Below are positions 32,171 through 44,363 of a stretch of 64,000 bases of DNA, one piece after another. Numbering within the stretch: the first letter of the stretch is position 1; every line of letters begins with the position of its first letter. The notes under the pieces were generated by a model. It saw only the letters and a list, made by a program, of their open reading frames with translations. It ran no database searches and was not told where the DNA came from. Position numbers and translations under genes: made by a program. This DNA comes from Apricaphanius iberus (Eukaryota > Chordata > Actinopteri > Cyprinodontiformes > Aphaniidae): the NCBI GenBank assembly GCA_028564705.1, contig JAPXFQ010001773.1:496001-560000 (forward strand), in the 5' to 3' direction.

Positions 32171-33714
32171 TACGACTAATGCTAGTGTTTGGAATATATT
32201 ATATACCACATCAGTATTGCTTTTCTGAAATGCTCTATCAGCTTTTCTCACAGATGTAAAAAGGATGCAAACCTTCCAAAAGTTCCACTCTTCCCCCTGT
32301 CAGTTCAGAGAAGATTTTGACCAAGATATTTTTGGGAAGTGGGAGATGGGCCTTTGACTTCTTCTTGGTCAGCAGCAATTTACTCAGCAGTATTTAATTG
32401 TCTTACCAAGGTAAGTGAGGTCTGCAGGGCTTTAAATTTTATGGCTTCTTTTTGTCCTTTTTGATGTGCTATCAATGTATTCTTGGAATAATTTTGGTAT
32501 CAATAGTAATTTAGAGTGTCAAAGTTTTAGAAATAGCTTCATAACCCTTTCCATACTGACTGTGTTGGTTTTAAGATGTTCTTGCCTACATCACATTGTC
32601 AGACAGATTATATTTAATTGATGTCTGCATTGTTAAAATTGGCCAGTAATGGAGCTATGCTGCAATTGATGAAATTGAGCCACAAAAATGTGGTGTATCA
32701 GTTACTTCATTAATTAATAGTGAGGAAATTATGTATTCACTTTGAAGGGTAGGGTTTTTGAGAGCTTTTCCTCTTAATGAATTGAATCAGAATGATGCTT
32801 TTTTTATTTATGTGGGATAAATGTCTCTGATATTATATAAAAAAGTAGAGTACTTGCACCAACAAGTCAAGAAATAACTCAGTACTTACTGTATTAAAAA
32901 TGGGGTAAATTTGTTTTAATCTTAATAATGATACAATGTAAATGAAATGTTTCTACATTGGAGGAATTAGGCTTGCCATACATGTGGTAAGAAAAAAAAG
33001 GTATTCAACAAAATAAAACTTCTTAGTTCTTAGAAAAATGCTGTTTTCTCCCACCTATCTTCAACTTTTGAAAACTTCTTGTGTGGTTTGCAATTGAATA
33101 GAAAGGATAATTTCTCAAGCTGTAAACAGCATTACAAGCAAACACAGAATGAAAACATTAATCAGCTCTTTGAATAAAAAATGCTTTGTCAACAAACCTG
33201 AAGCAAGCTCAGACAGTTCGATCCAACAATGTTGGCACCTCACACGACTAACCAAATGCAGGACAGATTTTGACAAAACGGTTGATTGTTCAGCCACATG
33301 AGCCAAAATTTTGGACTGCGACTGAGTGATCCAATGCTTTGTTTTGTCAACTTTCATGTTTATTGATTCAGATTGTATTTAATGACTGTAAAAGACCCTC
33401 TCTAACCCTAAGATGACTTGAATAATTCACACACATGGATACTCTGTTTTATTTTATCTGTAAATTAAATAAAGATATACAGACCAGATTCAGTAAATTG
33501 TAAAATTAGTTTATTTCAGTCGCTTAATTCACTAAGTGAAACACAATTTATTATTCGCAAACAGTAAAAAAAAAACACCTTGTTGACAATATTTCCTAAA
33601 TACACCCTAATTTTTGTACTTGTGATAGAAAATAAAAATGACTTATGAAAGAATTTCTTATTCCTTAAATAAATTCAGAATTTGTCACATTATAACTACA
33701 CACTTTTAGGCACA
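32170..33714. other. Intergenic stretch without recognised features
   Basis: AT-rich, nothing recognised. Confidence 0.45.
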
Positions 33715-34055
33715 CCAGGTTTTTTTGTATAGAACACTTTTAACAAGGTAATTTAAGGTGCTTTACATGATTTAGGTAGAACAACAATAAAAGCATTCAT
33801 TTCTACTCAATTTTTCAATTAGCGTTTATTTATATAGCTCCAACTCACAACAGATGTAATCTCAAGGCACTTTACAAGAAAAGTATTTTCAATGCAATTA
33901 TACAAACATTCCAATCAGAATGCCAGCAGACTGCATCGAGTCATCAATATGAGGTAGTGCCTGGATTATGCAGACTCCAACCACAGGAATCCCTCATAGT
34001 TAACAAGCATGTAGCAACAATGGAGAGGAAAAACTCTCCTTTAACGGGAGGAAGC
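33715..34055 (-). repeat. Two L2-type LINE 3' tails in reverse
   Basis: 33715-33790 has AGAACACTTTTAACAAGGTA and GGTGCTTTACATGATTTAGG. 33815-34055 has GCGTTTATTTATATAGCTCC, CAAGGCACTTTACAAGAAAA and GAGAGGAAAAACTCTCCTTT. The second is the complement of the tail seen at 49230-49460. Confidence 0.65.
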
Positions 34056-34739
34056 CAAGTAGTCAAGAAGTCAAGTAAATGGCTTTGTTTATTAGGAGAA
34101 TTTCCCATCACTTTCATCCATTCAGTGTTTTACATGAATTCCAATTAAAAGTTACTGAAGTCTGCTTTAGTAAGGTGACAGTGTGTGAACGAATGAAAGG
34201 AACCTCACCTTTGCATCAGTAAAAACCGTCCAATTTTTGTATGTTGTTTTTCATGGCGCTCTCTCTGCAGCTGGAGTAAATTAATTCATATCCGCAAAAT
34301 CATAACCTTGATCTGATCAGTTTGTGCTCCTGATTGTCTAAACTGCAGTTACTGAAGCAGATAGACAGGTCCTTGTTTTGTAGTGTGCAGCAGCATACCT
34401 TCAGCAGTGAACACATTGTTCCACCTGGAACCCTTTACCATGCTGCAGGAGAGGGCTCCCTTAGTGTTTTTCCATGACGTCTTCTTCACTGTGCAGACAT
34501 GCATTTATTTTTATCAGTAATATCACTGTGCTTTTACTGACTGTTACGTTATGAAACCAACAGACTTGGGGGGCAGGACTTTAAAAGAACTAAGGCAAGT
34601 TGTGTCATAATGTTATCTGGGAGGATCAACTGCATTCAACAACTGTTGAAAGATGGTGAGAGAAAGGGAATACTTGGCCAAGAGGTGCAAATCAGCAAGT
34701 TGTGACATGTTTTTTTGTTTTTTTTTGGGTTTTAACAAG

Positions 34740-36300
34740 TTTTACATAATGCACCATGAATTTGGAAAAAGCAAATTAGCCGAAAAGTATCACATTAAAT
34801 TTGGAAGTTGTAATCCCCCCCTTTCATATGGAAGGTTGAGTAAGGATAGTCTGAGAGTCTTTTGTTATTCCAAATTAAATTCCTGAATAGTTTTTGCAGA
34901 TCTGAAATGATAGAATTTGGTGGAGAGAGAGGAATCGATTGAAAAATGTAGAGATATTTAGGCAAAATCGACATTTTTAGTATGTTAATAGGGCCAATTA
35001 AGGTATATAGGTAATTTCATCCACCTTTTTAGGAGTAGAGTAACTGATGTCAACAAGGAGTTATAGTTGGAAGCAAGAATATTCTCATTTAAGGGAATTA
35101 ATTTCACATCTAGGTAAGTAAATCCATGTTCAGATCGCAGAAAGGGAGGGTCGATTGGGGGATTTTGTCGTTCAGTTTTATTCAAAATTAATATTCCAGA
35201 TTTAGATTAAAATTTATTTTGTAAACAGAAAATACACTAAATGTGTTGATAAGACTTAATATGGATGGTATCGATTTGTTTAATTTGATGCAAAACAAGA
35301 TCACATCGTCTGCATATAAATCGATATGATGGTCAGTATTGCCTAATTTTATTCCTGATATGTTTTTGGGAATCTGAATTGCCATTGCAAGGGACACAGT
35401 TGCCCTGGTGAACAAGAGAGGTGACAAGGGGCACCATTGTCTAGTTCCGTGATATAGTCTGGATAGTGCTGAAAGAAGACCGTTTGAGTATATCAGTTGA
35501 ATCCCTTTAAATAAAATTGTTTCCAATAGCAAATTTTTCAGAACTTCAAATAAAAACAGCCGTTCGATCTTGTCAAAGGCTTTTTCAGCATCCATTGAAA
35601 TTAAAGTATTGTATCTGGTCTCTTTTTTCTCATAAATTATATTCATGACCCTCCATATATTGTGAAATCCCTGCTGCCCCTGGATAAAGCCATTGTGGTC
35701 TGAATGAATATGCTTAGGCAAGAGTCTCTCTAGTCTCATATATTACAGTTTGCAAAGTATCTTGTAACCATAATTCAACAATGAGATTGGTCTATAAGCG
35801 CTAAAATGTGGAGCTGGCTTATTAGGTTTCAATAATAGGGTAATTGTTGCAACATTAATTGAAGGGGGAAGAGACACAGATTCAAATAATTCCTGATACA
35901 TATCCAATAAAGGTATAAATAATAAATAAATTGCATCAATTTCAGGAGTTTTACCCCCTTTCATGTTCCCTATAGCATTAGCAATATCTTCTATTGTTAT
36001 GTTAAGCTCTAATTCAACCATATAATTTTCCAGTAGTTTGGGAAAATGCAGCTGATCCAAAAAAATCTTTCTGTTTTGATGAAAATGAATTTAAATGCTC
36101 AGATTTGTATAGCTGTTAATAAAAAGTACAGAAAGAGTCATTAATATGTTTAGGATTACCTTTGATCTGTCCTTCATCTGTAATCATATAGTTTATTGTT
36201 CTTTCAGCCTGAACCTGTTTAATATGCCAATCCAGTATTTTCCTTGCTTTTTCATCGTGTTCATAACATGACTGTTTAAGTCTTATCCCTCCTTTAAACT
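34740..36300 (-). pseudogene. L1/Tx1-like LINE, reverse transcriptase region
   Basis: The frame from 36060 to 35188 carries the RT domain: AIGNMKGGKTPEIDA, YRPISLLNYGYKILCKL, one in-frame stop, NGFIQGQQGFHN, DAEKAFDKIE, CPLSPLLF and the catalytic LYADDVILF. Further 3' (35185-34985) a shifted frame reads GFTYLDVKLIPLNE. The 5' side begins near 36300 with HDEKARKILDWHIKQ and is truncated. Only one stop in about 290 RT codons suggests a fairly young insertion. It lies between the two transporter genes. Confidence 0.8.
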
Positions 36301-36780
36301 GGACGCATAAGCAGCACGTTACAGGAGCAGCAAGCATACGCAGCTGACCGCCACCACTGTAGTCAGTAGAACCCTTTCCACTGGCGTGAGCAGTAAGCCT
36401 GCCCGGTCTCATGAGCGTCATGTCGCAGCACTTTTCTAAATATACGCAGTGGTCCTGTTTTCTACATAGTAGGGCTGGGCGGTATACCGAACATTTACCA
36501 ATACCGAAATTTATGACTGTTACCAATGTTATTTTGCCTGTGCCATTAAATTCGGGATGTTAAAAAAATGAAAAGATATGTTTTAGTTTAGCGGTGCTCC
36601 TGCTCCTTTAAGAATAAGCTTTGCCCTGAGTCACGTGTCATGTGACAGAGGGGAAAAGCGCTGTTAACTCAGCAGCTGTGTAGCTACATTTAGCAAGAAT
36701 TTAGACTCATCTACCGACTTTTTTTCAGAAAACTGTGACTAATGACAAATAAAGAGACTTTTTATGGTGTTATTGGATAC
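36300..36780. repeat. Unclassified DNA-transposon-like repeat (GGGCTGGGCGGTATACC)
   Basis: GTAGGGCTGGGCGGTATACC with AATACCGAAATTT is the familiar edge of a fish interspersed repeat. It probably lies directly upstream of the truncated L1-like copy. Its other end is not resolved. Confidence 0.35.
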
Positions 36781-36834
36781 TTAGGGGCTGATTTATCTAT
36801 AGCTGTTTGAAGCTGTTTTTATTAATTGCTCCAA

Positions 36835-37295
36835 CAGTTGATCTCCTCTAACCAAGGTGCTAGCCATTTGTAGACTGGCTTATCCCAGCCTTGTGCAGGT
36901 GTACAATCGTGTCCCTAGTGTCCTTGGACAGCTCTCTGGTCTTGGCCATGATGAAAGTTGGAGTCTGAATGTTTGAAGGTGTGGACAGGAGTCTTTCATA
37001 CAGATAAAGAATTCAAACTGGTGCCATTAAAACAGGTAAGGAGTGGACGATAAAATAGCTTCTTAAAGAAGCACCAATAGGCCTGTGATGGCCAGAATTC
37101 TTGCTTGTTTGTAGGTGCTAAATACTTACTTTCTGTACCGCTTGACAAATTCTCTAAAAAACATAAAATCTGTTTTTCTGGATTTTTTTACATTCTGTCT
37201 CACACAATTGAAGTGTAACTATCATGAAAAGTATCTTCTCAAGTAGGACAACTTGCACATTTGATGGCGGGAAATAAAAATTTTGCCCCACTGTA
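36835..37295. mobile_element. Tc1-like transposon remnant with terminal repeat
   Basis: Ends TTTTGCCCCACTGTA, a Tc1-like terminal inverted repeat, preceded by AGGACAACTTGCACATTTGA. Upstream are CAGCCTTGTGCAGGTGTACA and CTCTCTGGTCTTGGCCATGA. No intact frame. Confidence 0.65.
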
Positions 37296-37980
37296 ACTAC
37301 ACTATAAGACCTCATTGGAAAAAAAAAAATCATCCTCACAATTGTGCTGTAGCTATAAAAGACCCCTTCACCTTACAGCTGTAAGCACACCAATATTTGC
37401 TAGAACAAAAAGCTGTTTTTCAGGTGGTGTCCTAGACAAAGCCACAGTGCTCACTCTGGTCCAATATTTAAAGAATGAATCATAAAAACGTCAATCTGGA
37501 TGCTATTGCAACACATATCGCTGTTAATGAAGATAACTACAAGAAATGTATGTCTGGTTAATAAAACAAAACATAAAGAAAAGATGAAGCTCCTTCAAGC
37601 ATCATAACTCCAGGTAGGCTTGCTTGAACACTTCTTGGAAAAACGATGACATGGATTCCAAAGAATCTCAAGAGAGATATTCTACTGTGACATAACATCA
37701 GCATGACCTACAGCTGTGTTTGAGTTGTGTTCTAACCTTTAAAGAGTCCAGCAGCTGTGTTCAGTGGGATTAAATATGATATGTCTTAATCAAAGGGACG
37801 ACTGAAAACTATTTCTGGGTCCAAATATCTAGTATTTTTCCTGGCTGCTGCTGTGATTGTTAGGATGCAACTCCCCCAACTCCCTCAAAAAACAAAAAAC
37901 AAACAATAAAGATAGAAAAAAAAACCAGAAACATGTGGTACAGATTCTGAAATGCATTATATTGTGTGCTATCCTCTATC

Positions 37981-39164
37981 CAGTGTTTGGGAGTAACAAA
38001 GTACATGTACCGCCGCTACGTATTTAGAATACTAATTATGACGAACAGTATTCCATTACAGTTACTATGGTTAAAAATGGTATTCAGAATACAGTTACTT
38101 TCGTAATACCATTGGAATACTTGTGTGTTTTCCACTTTCTGTCACGTTGTTATGCGCTGCAATGAGGACGAAGGACCCAGGCGCAGAAGCAAAGTTCCAG
38201 GTGAGATGGTATTTTATTATTGTTCAGCAACATAAGGCGAGACGATACACAAAGAGATACGACAATAATCCAGCGAGGACTGAAGGGGAGACAAGGATGA
38301 ACAGGTGAAGACACTCAGGGAACACCGGTGCAAACAATAGGAGGTGAGGAGGTTCAGACAGTACGACACAGGTGCAGATGATGATGAGGAGAGTGAGTGA
38401 TTAAGGCAGCATGACACTTTCCACCTAAAAGATGAATTTTGGTAAATATATATCTCTACGTTGTATAGACTATCCCATAATACCCCTATACAACATGCCT
38501 TCATTCAAATTCTTTGAAATTAAAGCTAGTTTTCGCTCTAAAAAAGTGAAAAAAGAGGGGTGCAGAGAGAGGATGAGCGAAATCTGACAGTGCAGTGCAA
38601 TTTTTGTCTGCCAGTTAACAACATACTAGCTGCATCCAAAGACTCAAAATTTAATCTGAAGAAACACCTTTAAGTAAGATCTTTTTATAGACAGTGTCTG
38701 TCTTGCTTTTTTGTCCATTATTTGAAAGGGTCTGTAGTTAGGTAGTTTCTCACAGTTAGTGTCGGTGTTGGTTGTATCTGAAATGATGTTGGCTTGATTC
38801 TATGCTTTTGTGATGGGTTCCCCGCAAATTATGAATATAAGGATAAAACATTCCATTTGGAGTGCATTTTACAATACTAAAATTGCCTAATTGGCTGTGG
38901 CTGCAAAACAGCCAAACTTCCTTTGAAATTACTAAATATAACATCTAATAAAATTTAACAGTTTGTTTGTTTTTTGGTCACTGAGAGGAAGCAGTGCTGG
39001 GCCAAAAATAATTAAATGGTTTTAATTTATTTTTCCCAGTCAGAACATAATGGTTAGCATTAATATGCCCTCTGTTTTCCTGCGGGAGTAGCTACCAGCG
39101 CATTTTCTGACATTTAATAGACCTAAATCCTGTTTTTAAGGGAAAGTATTCCAAGTATTTTAAA
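37981..39164 (+). mobile_element. hAT-type element with BED-finger exon, interrupted
   Basis: The left end CAGTGTTTGGGAGTAACAAA with repeated ATTCCATTACAGTTAC phrases is a well-known fish hAT edge. A BED zinc-finger coding segment lies at 38587-38670 (VQCNFCLPVNNILAASKDSK, then FNLKKHL), followed after TAA by GTAAG at 38674. The stretch 38140-38410 belongs to another repeat. The catalytic domain is missing. Confidence 0.55.
38140..38410. repeat. Interspersed repeat (GACGAAGGACCCAGGCGCAG type)
   Basis: Starts near GCAATGAGGACGAAGGACCC and ends near GTGAGTGATTAAGGCAGCAT, with a GA-rich middle. Related sequence lies at 54250-54600 and, in reverse, at 49720-49960 and 17040-17220. Inserted inside the hAT remnant. 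Class not resolved. Confidence 0.45.
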
Positions 39165-39165
39165 T

Positions 39166-40255
39166 ACAGTGGGGGATATAATTACTTGACCCAACGCTGA
39201 TTTTGTAAGTTTGTCCAATGACAAAGAAATTAAGTCTCAGAACAGCATTATTTTGTTGGTAGATTTATTTTAACAGCGACGGATAGCACATCAAAAGGAA
39301 AATTGAAAAAATAACTTTAAATAAATGATAGAAACTGATTTGCATTTCACTGAGTGAAATAAGTATCTGAACCCTCTAACAAAAAAAAGACTTCATACTT
39401 AATGACAAAACCCTTGTTTGCAAGCAGAGAGGTCAAATGTTTCCTGTAATTGATGACCAAATTTGCACACATTTTAGGAGGAATTTTGGTCCTCTCTTCT
39501 TTGCATATCATCTCTAAATAAGGTTTAGGGGCTGTCTCTCTGCAATTTTGTTTCTTCAGCACTTTCCACAGGTTTTCTTATGGTTTAAGGTCCGGAGACT
39601 GACTAGGCCACTCCATGACCTTAATGTGCTTCTTCTTGAGCCACTCCTTTGTTGCCTTTGCTGTATGTTTTAGGTCATTGCCAAGCGGGAACACCCATCT
39701 ACGACCCATTTTCAGTTTCCTGGTAGAAGAAAGGAGTTTCTCGTGCAGGATTTTTTTACGATACATGGCTCCATCCATTTTCTCATTGATGCGGTGAAGT
39801 TGTCCTGAGCCCTTAGCAGAAAAACCACAAAGCAAAATTCTTCCACCTCCATGCTTGACAGTGTTGTGGGGGTCATAGGCAGCATTTTGCTTTTTCCAAA
39901 CAGCTAATGTTAATGCCAAAGAGCTCAATTTTGGTCTCATCTGACCATAGCACTTTCTCCCAATCACTCTCTGAATCATTCAGGTGTTCATTGGCAAACT
40001 TCATGCTGACCTGCACATCTGCCTTCTTGAGAAGGGGGACCTTACAAGCTTTGCAGGATTTTAATCCATTGAGTTGTAACGTGTTTCCAATGGTTTTCTT
40101 GGTGACTGTGGTCTCACTTACTTTGAAGCAATTAACTAACTTCTCCCATGTACTTCTAGGATGATTTCTCACCTTTCTCAGAAATGAGACTCCACGAGGT
40201 GAGCTCTTGCGCCCCAGACCAAGGTCAATTGATGGTAATTTTGTGCTCCTTCAAT
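39166..40255 (-). pseudogene. Tc1-like transposon with frameshifted transposase
   Basis: The terminal repeat CAGTGGGGGATATAATTACT follows TA at 39164-39165. Transposase frames on the minus strand: 40172-39873 (HTH-side linker, then [18 protein letters not shown] with the first catalytic Asp) and 39979-39578 ([50 protein letters not shown]). The overlap of different frames marks at least one indel. The N-terminal DNA-binding part is cut at about 40255. Confidence 0.8.
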
Positions 40256-40259
40256 TTTA

Positions 40260-41240
40260 AGTTTTAATTTTAAAATTAAGTACACTGGCATAAATAAGGA
40301 ACTACCTTAAAGTGGATGAAATAAAAAGAGAAATTTGAGCAAATCAGATTTTTATTCAAGAAATGTATCAAGAAGTCCAAAAATGTAATAAATCTACATG
40401 TGAAGAATAACTCAGAAACTAAAAGATGGGTGAAACAAGTAGAGCTGTTACTTTCCCCCAGATCTCCTGTTTACATCTTGTAAATGATACAGGTAAGGGG
40501 AGTTTCTTTGTAAATGAGTCCTATTCTAAAATTCTCAACTCTTCAGCTGTTTTTCTCTAGCTTTTTCCACAGGGTTAAAACGAAATATGGCGTTGCTGAA
40601 AATGTTCACGTATGACCAAAAAAGATTTTCTTTGCAATTTTAAAACAAATAACATGGCCTAAGAGAATACAGAATCAGCCTGACAAGATACCACTAGTGA
40701 CATGTAAAGCAAAAACTGAATTGTTAATATTTTAGAAAAATGCTAACTGACCATCTCCTTAGGGCTAAAGCTGTTTAAAATAAACTTTCCAATTAAAAAA
40801 ATATCACTCTTTATAAGTACTTTCAAGATCAAGTTTTCAACCAGAGGCTTGAAGATTCAACATAGCATCACATCTGGTCCTTGTTCTACACTTTTCTGGA
40901 CAGTGATCTCTGAGATGGCTTCAGGAATCTCACCCGCATGAAGGGTCAAAGCCTTCAGTGTTTCAGTACTTTATTGGTAGCAATTATGATAACTGCTAGT
41001 GACGTTTTCAGCTATTGTGCTGTCCAGCTGGTGACCTATTATCAGTTTAATTGTAACTATCGTTAGCAGCTACTGTCAGTATCCAAGTTAAAATAAAGCT
41101 ATCACTACGCCCAATAATTTTGTGTCTACATTATTAAACAAAATTGTAACATTAAATAAACATCGTGCTGATATAAACCATAAACAACTCGTTTGAGAAA
41201 TATTTTTCTGTTCTTATTGCTGTCAAAAAGTAATTGCCCC
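40260..41240. other. Intergenic stretch without recognised features
   Basis: AT-rich, nothing identified. Confidence 0.4.
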
Positions 41241-41539
41241 TGAGGGTTGACCTTCATTTGCCAGTGATCTACCAAGACTGCATACATAATTCATAAAAGG
41301 CGCAAGAAGCAGTATTTAAATAAGGACTTTGCAGGTTCAGTTGTTTGTGCCAGCCTGCCAGCAGCCAGAGAGTAAGACACCCTTGTGAGAAGTGAACAGT
41401 GGAGGTAGGTGGAGGCATTTTCACAAAAATGGGAAAGAAACGATGGAAACTGTCAAGTTCATGACAGTCAGATTGTTAATTACTATTCGACTAGATTGTC
41501 TGTGAATGTTCTTTTCTATTTGTCATTAATAAAGTTTTG

Positions 41540-41845
41540 TTGAATCTTGGTGGAGCAAAGTTAAAACATGCTTTTCAGAGGCAGTAACTAAAGGTGCAAA
41601 AACCGCCACCGTTTTCACCTTTGAGAAAACACTGCATGTGCAACCCCTACCTATCTGCCTGTTCATCTCCCAATACTTTGCGCCTTCTGATAGAAATGCC
41701 CATATTTCTAATTTATTAAGAGTGAAAATGTTAAATACATTGCACATATCTCAAACAGGCACAGTCCTCCCGCCACCTTCTTAGCAAATCACCTGTTGCA
41801 TGTTTTTGTACCCATTTAATATAGTAACCGTAATATTCAGTTAAC
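41540..41845. repeat. MITE-like repeat copy, same family as 13280 and 25280
   Basis: TTTTCAGAGGCAGTAACTAA, CTTTGCGCCTTCTGATAGAA and ACCTGTTGCATGTTTTTGTA align with the 13280 copy. Ends unresolved. Confidence 0.4.
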
Positions 41846-42599
41846 ACAAAAACAAACCCCTCCAGAATTATTGGCACTCCTGGGAAAGATGTGTAATATT
41901 TTTATTTAATTTTTTGGAAACTTTTAATTTTAGTATATTTAAGAAACACGTCAAAAAAAAGTATTTTGTTAAAAAATCCCTGGTGTCACAGTGATTTAAC
42001 CATCTGACCTTGGCACACTACCACCACTACTAACTTAATCTGATCAGTGTCTGAGAACCTTTGACAGTTCATGATTTCCTGTTGGAAAAAAAAGGAAACT
42101 GATACAAACACGGTTGAAAAGGTAAACAAGCTTATTTTGCAAAGAAACATAAGAATTATGGTGAAAAAAGTAAAACAAAATTGCAAAACTCACGGTAAGA
42201 GAACTTCAGTACACACAGTGGAAGTCTCCATAACAACAATTGGTTTTAATGCTTTTGTAAAGAGTTTTACCAGGGAACCAGTACTTTTGGAGAATGTTTT
42301 ATATAGCTCAAACAGCAGGGCCAGGTTTTTGTCCCTTTTGTATTCATTGCTTTTTAAAACCGTATTCAAAGTTGTTATAGATTTTACAGCGTGAGAAATT
42401 ATTCTGTGACTAAATTAATGCTGTCAAATATGACTACAAAGCTGTAAGAAAAATAGAGTTCTATGCAGAGATATTACAGATTTCTTTTCTTTTTTGCCAA
42501 ACATAAAGATAAAAACAGTAAAAGTAAAAAGCAGTTTTCACTAGGCACAATGAACATTGCTGAAACGACGGATTCTACAATAAGAAAGAGAGGTGAAAA

Positions 42600-43012
42600 G
42601 GGTGTCTGGAAGAAGACTTTTTTATTGCAGTTGGCTGCTCGTACTACACCAGGTTCTGCTGGAGGTTTCTTCTTGTTAAAGAGAAGTTTTTCCTCTCCAC
42701 TGCTGCTCTATTCTTGCTCAGTATGAGGGATACCTGAGGGATTGCTTTGGTTGGAGTCTGCATGCATAGGGTACAACCTCACATTAGTGACTTGGAGAAC
42801 TCTGCCCCTAACTCTGCGGCTTACAGACTCTGTTGATTCTTTTAGAAAATATTTGAAGACTTGTTTATTTAAGCAAGGTTTTGTTGATGAGTTTCCACTA
42901 CTGTCACTTAAATTTTTATATGCCTTTATATTTTTATAATTTTGTTTTACCTTTCACTTGTACAACATTTTGTAACTTTATCTGTTAAAAGTGCTTTATA
43001 AATACATTTTAC
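42600..43012 (+). pseudogene. L2-type LINE C-terminus and tail
   Basis: 42640-42780 shows the L2 3' phrase CCAGGTTCTGCTGGAGGTTT. 42786-42930 encodes WRTLPLTLRLTDSVDSFRKY with LKTCLFKQGF, the last residues of L2-like ORF2. The tail reads TTAAAAGTGCTTTATAAATA. The order of the pieces suggests two overlapping LINE copies. Confidence 0.6.
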
Positions 43013-43022
43013 CTTTTTTCTT

Positions 43023-43051
43023 TCTTACTTACTTACTTACTTACTTACTTA
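43023..43051. repeat. (TTAC)n microsatellite
   Basis: About seven CTTA units directly after the LINE tail. Confidence 0.85.
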
Positions 43052-43170
43052 TGTGACACCATCTGATGGGATTCCCTAAATAGAAAACTTTTTAACTGAT
43101 AAGACTGTTTGTATTATTGTATTGAAATTACTTTTCTTGTAAAGTGGCTTGAGATGACACCTGTTGTAAG

Positions 43171-44213
43171 TAAGCCATATCGGTATTGCGATGCGCGTAA
43201 TTGCATTCTGGGGTTTGGGACCCCAAACTGCCATAAGCGAACATACATATAGATAGCAAAAGCTGCTAAATTTATTATTTTAAAGGGTGAAAAGTCGACG
43301 AACTCAAAACATATATTTGCCATAGAGGGCTGCCTGTGTCAGCGAAGCATAAGAAAGAACTATGTGCACCAGCGTGTGTAGCTACAGTGCTACTGATTGT
43401 TTTTGATAAAGAAAGAGGAAAGTGGCGTATTTCAGGTTGATTATACCAGGCTTGCTGACATTCCATGGAGTGAAAATCCCGGACCCATAAATGCTGTTAG
43501 CTACTTTTCATCCCAGAGCTCATGGAGTCAAGATGTGCCATATCCTATCGCAGGTATTTCTTGCTTGTTAAATATACGCGCTATGGCTAGCAGTTAGCGC
43601 GTATCTTATCAGCTTCCGTTGTGGTTTTAAACTCTTACAATTTGTATTTTTGAATGGGATTTTTACTTGTCAGAAGCCGTAAGAGCCCGGATAAGGCTGA
43701 GATGCTCTAAACAGTAATCCTTCACATCGACTTCCAGCAGTAGGCTTTGCGAAGTCTGCGTGCTAATGACTATGCTACCAAAACTAAAACTGTTAGATCT
43801 AGACGATCAACAGAAATATTGAGAAATTCACATGTTTAATCACACATTTCTTACCTCGTTTGTCCAGCTCGCACATCCATTTGAACCCTTCTTTTTTGTA
43901 TGTAATGTATATAAACTAAATGGTGGTTCATTACAAGGGTAGGTATCATTCATACACGAGTTTGTTTTGCACTCTCCACCATTTAATTTGGTAACTACCG
44001 TTTCTACAGCCAATCACAACACAATGAGAACCGGGTATACTTGAAAATTCAGCCAAAAACAGCCTTTAAGAGGCTTTAAAAGGCTCCGTAATGAAAACAC
44101 ACGGATGCATACGCTGTTTACAGTCGAGCTGGGGGTTTGTTTGGGTTCCATGACCGGGGGTCCAGGCCGCATTCGTGAGCATGCGCACTCGCAATACCGA
44201 TATGGCTTATTGG
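43171..44213. mobile_element. TIR element of unresolved superfamily inserted in a LINE tail
   Basis: The inverted ends AAGCCATATCGGTATTGCGA and TCGCAATACCGATATGGCTT match over 20 bases at the outer edge. The interior includes a CpG-containing segment and no intact transposase. Flanks are two halves of one L2 tail: CTTGAGATGACACCTGTTGT on the left and TTGGCGCTACATGAACAAAC on the right. Confidence 0.75.
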
Positions 44214-44363
44214 CGCTACATGAACAAACTGAATTAAACACAAAGGCCCATCTCAAATTTCACATGATCTCTAAGAGCACAAAAAAAAGCCAGACAAAAG
44301 TGAAACCTTGTATAAAGTCTAAGCAATGTGTTACACCTGGTATGAAAGTAACACAACACTTAA

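Noticed and set aside
41240..41530. Possible solo LTR (AGTATTTAAATA box and later AATAAAG)
   Set aside because: No TG...CA ends, target duplication or primer site could be found; the signals are too common in AT-rich DNA.
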